Assembly: GCA_049647245.1 (NCBI GenBank)
Contig: JBARXH010000047.1
Coordinates: 1-54,944, forward strand
Length of the DNA stretch: 54,944 bases
From: Litorimonas sp049647245
GTDB taxonomy: Bacteria; Pseudomonadota; Alphaproteobacteria; Caulobacterales; Maricaulaceae
Direction of reading: 5' to 3'
Position numbers and translations under genes: made by a program. This document shows, piece after piece, positions 26,292 through 34,485 of this stretch. The first letter of the stretch is position 1, and every line of letters begins with the position of its first letter. Below the pieces are notes generated by a model. The model was not told where the DNA came from. It saw only the letters and a program-made list of their open reading frames with translations, and did no database searches.

Positions 26292-27044
26292 TCAGGACAC
26301 CGGGGGAGACGCCTCGGGCAGATAGCTCTGGCGACAATCTCCGATGATGGACTGAACCAGCATGAGCAGCCCCACGGCGGCCGTATCGGCGCGCAGGATG
26401 CGGGGGCCGAGCGATACGGGGATCGTGTTCTCCCGCGCCCGGACGTGTTGCCGCTCCTCGTCCGTGAAACCGCCTTCCGGCCCGATCAGTACGTCCACGG
26501 GCAGCTGGGCGGCGGAGACGGCCCCCACGACGCAGTCCCCGCCTGCCTCGTCCGCGAAGACAAGGGTGCGGCGTCCGGCCAGCGCGTCCTGCAGGGGGAT
26601 GGGCGCGTGGATATCGGGCAGGTCGAGCCGCTCGGTCTGCTCAGCCGCCTCGATGATCTGCGCCTGGAGGCGCTCTATGTTGACGGACGGGAACTGGGTC
26701 CGGTCGGTCAGGACAGGCTGCATCGTGCGCACGCCCAGCTCGGTTGCCTTCTCGATGACGATATTCATGCGGTGCTTGCGCACGGGCGCAAACAGCAGAC
26801 GGATATCCGGTACGCGCAGAGGCTCTCGCAGCGCTTCCGTGATCTCCAGACGCATCGACTTGCGCCCCTTTACGGCGACCCGTGCCGCCCACTCCCCGTC
26901 CTGCGTATTGAAGAGCCGTACGCAATCGCCGACCGACTTGCGCAGCACGGTCCCGAAATAGTGGGCATGTTCGCGCGACAGCTCGATATCTCCCCTCAGC
27001 GGTTGATCGAGGTAGAGACGCGGCAGCGTGTAGTTGGGCCTCAT
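26292..27044 (-). CDS. rsmE: 16S rRNA m3U1498 methyltransferase
   Basis: SPOUT-class RNA methyltransferase modifying 16S rRNA U1498. The N-terminal PUA-like part begins MRPNYTLPRLYLDQPL; the knot domain has FAPVRKHRMNIVIEKATELGV, EAAEQTERLD and the signature LIGPEGGFTDEE. The ATG overlaps the hydrolase stop (ATGA) and gives 250 residues, the family size; the open frame runs further upstream in hydrolase sequence. Confidence 0.94.
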   Translation of the reverse strand: MRPNYTLPRLYLDQPLRGDIELSREHAHYFGTVLRKSVGDCVRLFNTQDGEWAARVAVKGRKSMRLEITEALREPLRVPDIRLLFAPVRKHRMNIVIEKATELGVRTMQPVLTDRTQFPSVNIERLQAQIIEAAEQTERLDLPDIHAPIPLQDALAGRRTLVFADEAGGDCVVGAVSAAQLPVDVLIGPEGGFTDEERQHVRARENTIPVSLGPRILRADTAAVGLLMLVQSIIGDCRQSYLPEASPPVS

Positions 27045-27856
27045 GCCGCCAGCCTTTCCAGCAGGTCCGCGACGTCGCTCGGGTGGGTGACCATGGCATT
27101 CCGGGCCGCGTCCAGCTCCACGAACTGCCAGCCGTCTCCGCGCGCCGGGCCGATCATGCGCTCGCTCGTCATGGCGAACGCCTGTCCGACACAGTGGACG
27201 AAGCTCCGTGGCAGTCCGTCCCAGCCGCCATTCTTCAAGACCAGCTCGTCCGTCCACGCCCTGGCCGGATGGGTGGAGAGGCGCGAGCGGACCCATTCCG
27301 CCCTGGGGTGATCTTCGGGCAGGAGCATCTTCAGCGGGTAGTCCGCGAAATAGTCCATCCTGTAGCCCTCAATGAAGCCGTCCATGCGCTCGAGGAAGTC
27401 GGGCAGGATCGCGCCCGTCTCGTCGCGCTCCACCCCGCTCATCCGTCCGGGCCGCGGAACCAGCGCATCGAGGAAGCAGACGTGACGGATGCGGTCGCGC
27501 ATCCGGTCCACTGCGCCCGTCATGGCGACGCCGGAGAAACTGTGCGCGACCATCACCACGTCGGACAGGTCCTCATAGTGAAGAACGTTGGCCAGATCGG
27601 TGATGTGCGTGTCCAGACCCACTTCGGGCGAAGAGAGATGCTCCCGCTCCCCGCACCCGGTCAGGGTCGGCGTGAAGACGCGGTGCCCCCGGTCTTCCAA
27701 CAGATTGCGGACATCCCGCCAGACCCAACCGCCGTGCCACGTACCGTGGATCAGGACGAAGGTGCGGGAGGGCGATTTCGCCGCCGACGATGCTGCCGCG
27801 CCCGTCACGGCCATGGCAGGAGCGGACGCAAGCAGGGTTCGGCGGGTCGGGGTCAT
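27041..27856 (-). CDS. Exported alpha/beta-fold hydrolase
   Basis: 271-residue serine hydrolase. The N-terminus MTPTRRTLLASAPAMAVTGAAA looks like an export signal with an Arg pair, possibly Tat. The oxyanion segment is LIHGTWHGGWVW (37-46), the nucleophile S106 is in MVAHSFSGVA, and the likely catalytic His is in AMVTHPSDV near the C-terminus. The sequence resembles plant MES/HNL-type esterases found in bacteria. It is coupled to rsmE downstream, an odd pairing, and lies near the monooxygenase. An esterase role following Baeyer-Villiger oxidation is inference. Confidence 0.8.
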   Translation of the reverse strand: MTPTRRTLLASAPAMAVTGAAASSAAKSPSRTFVLIHGTWHGGWVWRDVRNLLEDRGHRVFTPTLTGCGEREHLSSPEVGLDTHITDLANVLHYEDLSDVVMVAHSFSGVAMTGAVDRMRDRIRHVCFLDALVPRPGRMSGVERDETGAILPDFLERMDGFIEGYRMDYFADYPLKMLLPEDHPRAEWVRSRLSTHPARAWTDELVLKNGGWDGLPRSFVHCVGQAFAMTSERMIGPARGDGWQFVELDAARNAMVTHPSDVADLLERLAA

Positions 27857-27881
27857 GGTCTGCTTGTAGCGCCTGCGCGGC

Positions 27882-28451
27882 CTAACGCAATTTCAGGCCG
27901 ATGGCTCTGGCGTAGTCCGCCGGGACATCCTCTACCTCCGTGTCCATCACCGCGTTCCAGCGGTTCAGAAAACCGAACATGGAGATGACGGCCACCACCT
28001 CGAGGCATTCCTCGTCCGAGAAGTGCCCCCGCAAAGCCTCGAAATCCGCGTCCGTGACTTCGCTCGGGGTCAGAGAGCCGAGATGGGCGACCTTCAACGC
28101 GGCCCGCTCGGCCTCGCTGAATAGGGGTGAGGTTTCGTAGAGCCACGCATCCGCGATCTTCTCCGCCTCCACGCCCTGCCCGTGCGCGCCATGCGCCGTG
28201 TGCTGCTGACAATAGCGGCAGCCCGCCGCCGTGGAGGCCACATAGCCGACCAGCCGTTTGAGCTTCGGATCCAGCGCACCCGGTCCGTAGATGGCTCCAA
28301 GCATATGGGACACGCCGTCCAGGATCGCGGGGCTTCGCGCCATGTCCACCCCGTCATTCATGCGGAAGCCCATGACCTGCGTGCCGGCCTCGATAAGCGG
28401 TTTTGCGGCGGCAGGAATGTCTTCGGGGGCGAGGCGGGGAATGCGGGACAC
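27882..28451 (-). CDS. Carboxymuconolactone decarboxylase-family (AhpD-like) protein
   Basis: All-helical AhpD-fold protein with redox motif GCRYCQQHTAH (Cys 78 and 81 counting from the start chosen here). Members are peroxidase partners or lactone decarboxylases; the CxxC points to redox chemistry. The start chosen is a GTG 2 nt after the preceding CoA-transferase stop, with AAGGGG 9 nt upstream. An ATG at 28496 is also possible but has no ribosome-binding site and overlaps the transferase by 44 nt. Probably cotranscribed with it. Confidence 0.82.
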   Translation of the reverse strand: MSRIPRLAPEDIPAAAKPLIEAGTQVMGFRMNDGVDMARSPAILDGVSHMLGAIYGPGALDPKLKRLVGYVASTAAGCRYCQQHTAHGAHGQGVEAEKIADAWLYETSPLFSEAERAALKVAHLGSLTPSEVTDADFEALRGHFSDEECLEVVAVISMFGFLNRWNAVMDTEVEDVPADYARAIGLKLR

Positions 28452-28452
28452 G

Positions 28453-29562
28453 TCAACCGTCCCCTTCGGGAAAGACCGAACCGGTGTGTTCGCCATAAGC
28501 CGGCACGTCGTAATCCGGCTGCGCGGGTTCCTCCCGGAAACGGATGGGATTGTCGATATGGCGTTTTCCGTCCGCGGCCGTCGTCACGGGCGCGCCCTCC
28601 TCCGTCAGCGCCGTGTGCAGCGTACGCAGTGTGGACCAGCAGCAATCCACCGTCTCCAGCAGGTCCGTCCAGTCCCGCTGTTTGCGCGACAGGAACAGGG
28701 CTTCCATATCGGCGATCAGGGCCTGCTGCCCGCCGACCGGTTTCTTCGTTTCCGGAAGCAAGTCGAGACGGCCCACGGCCTCCAGGAAGTTCCTCACGAA
28801 TTTCGGCTCCGATCCGCCCAATACGATGTGGCCGCCGTCCTGCGTCCGGTAGATGTTGACGAAGGCGTTGCCACCGAAATTGCGCATCTCCTCACGACGG
28901 GGCTGGCGGTCCTCGGCGAAGATCGCGCCCGTCACGTTCGGCACCCAGGACAGGAGCGAATCGTACATGGAGATGTCGAGATAGTCGCCCTGCCCGGTCT
29001 GTTCGCGCCGGAACAGCGCCATCAAGATACCGGACAGCGCCTGCATGGACGCCGCCATGTCCGCGCTCGGCATGGGTGTCAGGGCGGGCGCGCCGTCCAT
29101 ACCGCGCGTCAGGTCCGCCGTGCCCGCCATCGCCTGGATGATCAGGTCATGGGCCGGCTTGTCCCGATAGCGCCCTGTCTGCCCGAACGCGCTGATGGAG
29201 CAATAGACGATGTTCGGCTTCACCGCGCGGACCGCGTCATAGTCCACGCCCAGCCGTGCAACGACGCCGGGCCGGAAGGCCTCGATCACCACATCCGCCG
29301 TCGCGGCCAGTTCCATGAACCGCGCATGCTCGGCCTTGTCCTTCAGATTGACCCTGTAGCTTTTCTTGCCGCGCGCGATGTTGGCGAACCAGACGGGCGT
29401 TCCGTCCCCGTACCGCTCGCCCATGGCCCGCGTCGGCTCGCCCAGCCCGTTGGCAGGCTCGACCATGATCACCTCAGCCCCGTGATCCGCCATGATCATT
29501 GAGGCATGCGGCCCCGGCAGGAAGGCGGAAAGGTCGAGAACGCGGATGCCGAAGAGTTTCAT
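28453..29562 (-). CDS. CaiB/BaiF class III CoA-transferase
   Basis: 369-residue CoA-transferase that would move CoA between carboxylic acids. Begins GIRVLDLSAFLPGPHASMIMADHGAEVIMVE, the family N-terminus. The catalytic Asp is D139 in DKPAHDLIIQAMAG. It follows the GNAT gene by 4 nt and is followed by the AhpD-like gene. Resembles L-carnitine, alpha-methylacyl-CoA or formyl-CoA transferases; the specific acid is unknown. A second member lies one gene upstream. Confidence 0.88.
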   Translation of the reverse strand: MKLFGIRVLDLSAFLPGPHASMIMADHGAEVIMVEPANGLGEPTRAMGERYGDGTPVWFANIARGKKSYRVNLKDKAEHARFMELAATADVVIEAFRPGVVARLGVDYDAVRAVKPNIVYCSISAFGQTGRYRDKPAHDLIIQAMAGTADLTRGMDGAPALTPMPSADMAASMQALSGILMALFRREQTGQGDYLDISMYDSLLSWVPNVTGAIFAEDRQPRREEMRNFGGNAFVNIYRTQDGGHIVLGGSEPKFVRNFLEAVGRLDLLPETKKPVGGQQALIADMEALFLSRKQRDWTDLLETVDCCWSTLRTLHTALTEEGAPVTTAADGKRHIDNPIRFREEPAQPDYDVPAYGEHTGSVFPEGDG

Positions 29563-29566
29563 CGGA

Positions 29567-30154
29567 TCAGCTTAGCACAGTCGGGGGTGGAGCCGCAGGG
29601 CGGTACATCAGCTCCTGCGGCGGAGCGCCGGGCGCGACGGTCAGGATGTCGCGCGTGCCGAACCCGTAATGATTGTAGAAGCCACGATTGTCCGGGTTCG
29701 AACTTTCCAGCCAAGCCGCACATCCCAGCGCGTCGCAATGGTTCACGAAGGCCCGCATCAGCGCTCCGCCATGACCCGCCCCCTGCGCAGATGGCCGCAC
29801 GGCGATGGTGAAGAGATAGGCCACAGGGTCCTGAGGAAAGGCCTTCGACAAGGCATTGGACGCCTGCACAGCCCGCAAGGCGGGCTTCGGTCCACCTGAC
29901 AGGAAGAGCCGTCCCAGCACTGCCAGGCCGGACAGCACCGGAAGGTCCTTGGACCGCCCGGGCGGCAGCCACATCATCGCGGCAGCGTCGCCGATGATCT
30001 CGGTCTCGCCGCGGGGCAGATAGACTGTCCGGGCTTCGGCCATGAAAGTGCGCTTCATCCGATCGAAGCTGCCGAAAACCCAGCGGTTGAATGGATCGTC
30101 CGAGAACGCGTCGGCCGTGATGTCGGCCAACCGTTCGGCCCGGTCACTTGTCAT
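29567..30154 (-). CDS. GNAT-family N-acetyltransferase
   Basis: 195-residue GNAT protein. Acetyl-CoA-binding motif A appears as YLFTIAVRPSAQGAGHGGALM (Q/R-x-x-G-x-G variant), with motif B NRGFYNHYGFGTRD near the C-terminus. It overlaps the upstream CoA-transferase by 11 nt and ends 4 nt before the next one, so it is embedded in a CoA-transferase operon. The target is unknown; the sandwiched position suggests acylation of a pathway intermediate or enzyme, which is inference. Confidence 0.78.
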   Translation of the reverse strand: MTSDRAERLADITADAFSDDPFNRWVFGSFDRMKRTFMAEARTVYLPRGETEIIGDAAAMMWLPPGRSKDLPVLSGLAVLGRLFLSGGPKPALRAVQASNALSKAFPQDPVAYLFTIAVRPSAQGAGHGGALMRAFVNHCDALGCAAWLESSNPDNRGFYNHYGFGTRDILTVAPGAPPQELMYRPAAPPPTVLS

Positions 30155-31265
30155 GTTCGCCGCCGAGCAGCGCGTCCGTATCGGCACCCAGCTCCGGCGC
30201 GATGCCGCCCTTCAGCCGCTCGCCATTGACGCGGTAGGGACTGCTCATGAGGCGGATCGTCCCGTTCTCCATGCCGGGATGTTCGGTCTCGTAGACCATC
30301 TCGACTTCTGCGACGTAAGGGTTCTCGAACGCTTGGGCGATGTCGTAGACCGGCGCGGCGGGGACGTATCCGGCGAAGCGCTCCATCCAGTGCGCGACGG
30401 TGTCGGTTTTCAGCACGGCTTCCATTTCCGCCTGCACCACGTTCCGGTTGGCCCGGCGGTCCTCGACGGTCTTGAAGCGCATGTCCTCGACCCATTCCGG
30501 ATGACCCAGCCGTTCGGCCACGCGCTCCCAGAATTTCTGCGTCTGGCAGCAGAACATGATCCACCCGTCGCCCGCCTCCATCAGCTGGCTGGGCACGATG
30601 GCCGGATGTGCGCCGCGCGGCTCCCGGGTGACGACATGGCCTTCGTTCAAATACCAGGTCGCCGGATAGCTGACCTGGTGCAGTGCCGTGTCGAAGAGTG
30701 ATACGTCCACGTCGCAGCCCTTCCCGGTGCGGTGCGCGCCCAGCACACCCGAGACCAGCCCCGTCGCCATCATGGAGCCCGTCATGAAGTCCACCATGGA
30801 AAGCCCGAACCGCACGGGCGGTCCGTCCGGCTCTCCCGTGACGGAGCAGAAGCCCGCCTCCGCCTGCATGAGGTAGTCGTAGCCGGGCCATGCCGCGCGG
30901 CTATTGTCCCGGCCGTAAGCCGAGAGGTGTGCGCAAACGATCTTCGGATTGATCGCACCGAGTGAGGCATAGTCGATGCCCAGCTTGGCGGGCAGGTCCC
31001 CGCGCAGATTATTGGACACGGCGTCCGCCGTCTTCACCAGCGCCTCGAACCGCGCGCGGCCTTCCGCATCCTTCAGATCCAGCGATAGCGACCGCTTGTT
31101 GCGGTTGAAGGTCTGGAAGAACTGGCTGTCCGTGTCGCCGATGCGGTGCGGGCTGACGAAGCGCGACACATCCCCGCCCGTGCCGGGGTTCTCGATCTTG
31201 ATGACCTCCGCCCCGAGGTCCGCGAGAAGCTGCGTGCCGTAGGGGCCAGCGCCGTATTGTTCCAC
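30144..31265 (-). CDS. CaiB/BaiF class III CoA-transferase, unusual start
   Basis: Second class III CoA-transferase. The family core is clear: QYGAGPYGTQLLADLGAEVIKIEN, then FNRNKRSLSLDLKD and the catalytic-Asp region PGYDYLMQAEAG. The coordinate given begins at the first standard start, a GTG, and drops the usual opening strand. In frame upstream lies THLPLSGIRIIA, exactly the expected N-terminus, preceded by ATA at 31302-31304 with GGAG 7 nt before it. That ATA overlaps the previous gene's TAA as ATAA, where ATGA would be normal. The real start may therefore be a non-canonical ATA (386 aa) or a damaged ATG. Confidence 0.85.
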   Translation of the reverse strand: MEQYGAGPYGTQLLADLGAEVIKIENPGTGGDVSRFVSPHRIGDTDSQFFQTFNRNKRSLSLDLKDAEGRARFEALVKTADAVSNNLRGDLPAKLGIDYASLGAINPKIVCAHLSAYGRDNSRAAWPGYDYLMQAEAGFCSVTGEPDGPPVRFGLSMVDFMTGSMMATGLVSGVLGAHRTGKGCDVDVSLFDTALHQVSYPATWYLNEGHVVTREPRGAHPAIVPSQLMEAGDGWIMFCCQTQKFWERVAERLGHPEWVEDMRFKTVEDRRANRNVVQAEMEAVLKTDTVAHWMERFAGYVPAAPVYDIAQAFENPYVAEVEMVYETEHPGMENGTIRLMSSPYRVNGERLKGGIAPELGADTDALLGGEHDK

Positions 31266-31300
31266 GGCGATAATGCGAATGCCGGACAGGGGAAGGTGGG

Positions 31301-32269
31301 TTATGGCATCACTCCGAAGCGTTCTTGGCCGTCTCTGAGGTCGAAAATGATGTCGCGTCCCGCGACGGCATTCATTCCAATCAATCCAATCATCCCCTCC
31401 GGCGTGTTCTCATTCCCGAAGAAAGACCGGTCGGCATCCTGGAAGATCACCGCATCGTCAATCGTCTGATCGCCGATGACCAAACTGCCTTTGATCGGTT
31501 TCCCGATAATGGTGATCATATTACCCCACGATGGGACTTCCAGTTCTGTCGACTCAGCCGCCGGATCGACAAGTCCAGACCAGACCTCCGAACTCGTCGT
31601 CGAAAACAGCGCCCCAGTGTCGAAGAAAAACCCGTCCAAAGGCTCGCCGTCCACGGAGATATTCAACATCTGTTTGTTCATGACGATGGGCGTATCGATG
31701 AAAGAGGCTTGCCCCATCCGTGGGTCGTTCGGGTCAAGATGGCAAAGCTCTCCGCTCGACTGGCTGAGCAGCCATATGCCGCCTTTGAGATTTTCGTAGC
31801 CAATCGTTCCGGCGGACCCTTCGTTTCGTTCACCGCCGTAAAGCGCCAAATCGGTCTTGTTCAGGTCCCGGCCCGCAACGGAAAAATCTCCGTTTTCAAG
31901 AACGTCCCGCTGCGTACCCTCGTCGCGTTCGAACGCCAGTCCGGGCCAATCATCCGCCGTGCCGGACAGACCGCCATAGTCAGCGCCGGTATCGACCTGC
32001 ATGGGCACGATTTCGCCACCGACCGAAACGGGTACTGTGAGCACGCCCGGCTCTGCCAGCTCCCGACCGTGCCATGTCACATCGGCACAGGAGCCATCCG
32101 CAGACGAGCCGGATGCGACGGGCTGATCCTGATTCTGGACCTGACCCTCTGTCACGGTTTCGGATGCCATGTCTGCAGCCGGCTGATCATCGGCACTATC
32201 CGTCGCCGAACACGCGATCAGGACCAATGCGAACAGCGGCGCTATATTGCGGGTTTTCAGGTGGTTCAT
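31301..32269 (-). CDS. Lipoprotein with two aspartyl-protease-like DTG motifs
   Basis: 322-residue predicted lipoprotein; the signal ends LVLIAC with lipobox Cys at 20. A Ser/Asp/Gln-rich linker follows to about residue 60. Two retropepsin-type motifs follow, PMQVDTGADYGGL (D93) and FFFDTGALFSTTS (D217). Late hydrophobic-Gly stretches (GLIGMNAVAGRDIIFDL) are typical of such folds. Similar architecture to the 20400-21623 protein but without PDZ, and the sequences differ. It overlaps the following CoA-transferase by 4 nt at a possible ATA start. No named family recognised. Confidence 0.7.
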   Translation of the reverse strand: MNHLKTRNIAPLFALVLIACSATDSADDQPAADMASETVTEGQVQNQDQPVASGSSADGSCADVTWHGRELAEPGVLTVPVSVGGEIVPMQVDTGADYGGLSGTADDWPGLAFERDEGTQRDVLENGDFSVAGRDLNKTDLALYGGERNEGSAGTIGYENLKGGIWLLSQSSGELCHLDPNDPRMGQASFIDTPIVMNKQMLNISVDGEPLDGFFFDTGALFSTTSSEVWSGLVDPAAESTELEVPSWGNMITIIGKPIKGSLVIGDQTIDDAVIFQDADRSFFGNENTPEGMIGLIGMNAVAGRDIIFDLRDGQERFGVMP

Positions 32270-32370
32270 GACGTCTCTTCGAGTTGAACTTGCCAGACTT
32301 AATCCTACACGGTTTGCTGCATCGCAACCTGGGTTGTTTACAACCGTCGCCGGACTGCTACTCTCGACAG

Positions 32371-32892
32371 ATGCACATCATCCTCGGGATCCTGACGGCT
32401 GTGGGCGCAGTCATCTTCTTCCTCGCTCGCCTGTCGCGCAATGCAGGCGACATCGCGGATGGTGCGCAAACGCTCAGCAACCTGCCACGCCGTCTGCGTC
32501 ACGCCAAAGCGGTCAACCGGAGCGGGCTGGACCTTGTCGAAACGCCGCTGGAAGCGGCAACGGTCCTCATGATCGCGGTCACGCGCATGTCCGAGGACCG
32601 GCGGTTTTCTGACGCCGAACGCCGAGCCGTGGAAGACGAACTGGTGACGCAGATGCATTTGCACCGCGACGACGCCGACGGCCTCGTTAGGCAGACGGAC
32701 ATTCTCCAGAGCGAGATCACCTTGCCGGAAAACACGCTTTTCCCGATGGTCGACATTCTTCGGGACCACATCGACCGGACCGATGCGCAGCGGCTCGCCA
32801 AGATGATGGACCGTGTCGCGCAGGTGGAAGGCCCCACTCAGGAGCAGACCGTTTTCATCCATCGCTACCGCGAGCGGATGGGGTTGATATAG
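32371..32892 (+). CDS. Membrane-anchored TerB-like protein
   Basis: 173-residue protein with one N-terminal transmembrane helix (HIILGILTAVGAVIFFLARL, about residues 2-21), then an all-helical domain. The LEAATVLMIAVTRMSEDRRFSDAERRAVE pattern resembles the TerB/DjlA helical fold. Function unknown; TerB-like proteins appear in envelope and stress contexts. The ATG chosen gives the membrane anchor directly; earlier ATG codons add a non-hydrophobic tail. It is transcribed divergently from the DTG lipoprotein. Confidence 0.62.
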   Translation: MHIILGILTAVGAVIFFLARLSRNAGDIADGAQTLSNLPRRLRHAKAVNRSGLDLVETPLEAATVLMIAVTRMSEDRRFSDAERRAVEDELVTQMHLHRDDADGLVRQTDILQSEITLPENTLFPMVDILRDHIDRTDAQRLAKMMDRVAQVEGPTQEQTVFIHRYRERMGLI

Positions 32893-32981
32893 GGCTCTCC
32901 CGCGAACCTGTCTGGAAGGGTGCGCTCAATCCACGAAATGGACTTCACCAAAGCCCTACTGAATAGACTCAGGCCTCAGGC

Positions 32982-33030
32982 GTTTCGGGTCGAACCTCGC
33001 GGTTCTCTGACTCGCAAGGAGACCCGAAGC
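32982..33030. terminator. Structured hairpin between convergent genes
   Basis: Outer stem of 10 bp with one GU pair (32982-32991 with 33021-33030) enclosing a 5 bp hairpin GAACC-TCGC-GGTTC (32992-33005) and a 15 nt single-stranded stretch. It lies between the convergent TerB-like gene and the acyl-CoA dehydrogenase. There is no T run, so it is not a canonical intrinsic terminator. Confidence 0.35.
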
Positions 33031-33041
33031 AAAAGAATGGA

Positions 33042-34241
33042 TCAGATCTTGTTCCGCGCGATCTGCTGCTTCGCGATGATTATGCGCTGCATCTCGTTCG
33101 TGCCTTCGCCAATGCACATGAGCGGGGCTTCGCGGAAGAGGCGTTCGACCGGATATTCCTTGGAATAGCTGTACCCGCCATGGATACGCATGGCCTCAAG
33201 GCTGTTTTCCACGGCCATTTCCGAGGCGTAGTATTTCGCCATGCCCGCTTCCATGTCGCAGCGTTCGCCCTTGTCGTAGGCTTCCGCTGCGTGGAGGCAC
33301 ATCAGTTCCGCCGCCTTGGTCTTGGTCGCCATTTCGCCGAGCTTGAGCTGAATGGCCTGGTGCTCCGCGATGGGCTTGCCGAAGGTCTCGCGTTCCTGCG
33401 CGTAGCGGGTGGATTCTTCCAGTGCGCGTCGGCTGATGCCGACGGCGCGGGCGGCGATGTTGATGCGGCCTAGCTCCAGCCCGCCGACGGCCATGTAGAA
33501 GCCCTTGCCTTCCTCGCCGCCGATCAGGTGACGCTTGGCGTCCAGCATGTAACCGTCGAAGAACAGCTCCCCGCTGTCGATGCCCTTGTAGGCCAGCTTG
33601 TCCATCTTGTTGCCCGTCGTGAAACCGGCATAGGCCTCGCCCGTGTCGGGATCGACCTTGGGCGCGATCAGCATGGACATGCCCTTGTAGCGCGGGTCGG
33701 CGTCCGGATCGGTCTTGACCATCAACGCCACTGCGCCGCCCATGATCCCGTTGGAGATCCAGGTCTTGGAGCCATTGACCACATAGTCGTCGCCCGCGCG
33801 GGTCGCGACAGTCTTGATGGCCTGCAGGTCGGTCCCGGCATTTGGTTCGGTGAGCCCCAACCCGCCCCGGATTTCGCCGGATGTGAATTTCGGCAGCCAG
33901 TAGTCCTTCTGGAAGTCGGTCCCGTACTTCTCCACCACCGTCGCCATCATCAGGTGCGAGTTGAAGATGCCCGTCAGGCTCATCCACTCCTGGCTGATCC
34001 GCATGACGATCTTGGCATAGGTCGTCGCCGACAGGCCCAGCCCGCCATAGTCCTGGCTGATGGTCGCGCCGAACAGGCCGAAGTCCTTCATGTCCTCGAC
34101 GAATTCATGCGGGTATTCATCCGCGTGCTCCATCTCCATGACGCGCGGGCGCACCTTCTCGCGGCACCAGCGGTCGATCGTGTCGAGCATCATCTGCTCT
34201 TCTTCGGCGGTGAAGGCGGCGTGGTCGGGAATGGCGTTCAT
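33042..34241 (-). CDS. Acyl-CoA dehydrogenase
   Basis: FAD-dependent enzyme making a trans-2-enoyl-CoA. 399 residues from the ATG giving MNAIPDHAAF. Family signatures: GGLGLTEPNAGTDLQAIKT (FAD/substrate region), KTWISNGIMGG, and the C-terminal GGYSYSKEYPVERLFREA with IGEGTNEMQRIIIAKQ, which includes the usual catalytic-Glu region. Monocistronic on the minus strand. It could serve the dehydrogenation step of the neighbouring CoA pathway genes, but the substrate is unknown. Confidence 0.88.
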   Translation of the reverse strand: MNAIPDHAAFTAEEEQMMLDTIDRWCREKVRPRVMEMEHADEYPHEFVEDMKDFGLFGATISQDYGGLGLSATTYAKIVMRISQEWMSLTGIFNSHLMMATVVEKYGTDFQKDYWLPKFTSGEIRGGLGLTEPNAGTDLQAIKTVATRAGDDYVVNGSKTWISNGIMGGAVALMVKTDPDADPRYKGMSMLIAPKVDPDTGEAYAGFTTGNKMDKLAYKGIDSGELFFDGYMLDAKRHLIGGEEGKGFYMAVGGLELGRINIAARAVGISRRALEESTRYAQERETFGKPIAEHQAIQLKLGEMATKTKAAELMCLHAAEAYDKGERCDMEAGMAKYYASEMAVENSLEAMRIHGGYSYSKEYPVERLFREAPLMCIGEGTNEMQRIIIAKQQIARNKI

Positions 34242-34485
34242 GGTGAGGGACTCTTGGTGTTGTTTCGCGCGCTGTCTAGGGCGTCTTCGAGCCAGCCGCA
34301 TGACCGAGCGCAAAGCGGGCCGTTGCGTCGCAGCTCTTGGTCCGCACTGACTGCACCTGCGTTAACCTTGCCGAAACCGTGAGACAAAGTCGCGGCTCGG
34401 CCCATCTTGATCTCGCCTCATTTCGTTTCCACTCAGATGCCTGAAGGACGGACCAAGGGGACGCCGTCTGCAAGGGGACATCACG

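Noticed and set aside
32982..33030. A tRNA fragment suggested by GGTTCGA-like sequence on the minus strand
   Set aside because: Arms of a full tRNA could not be assembled and no anticodon stem is present.
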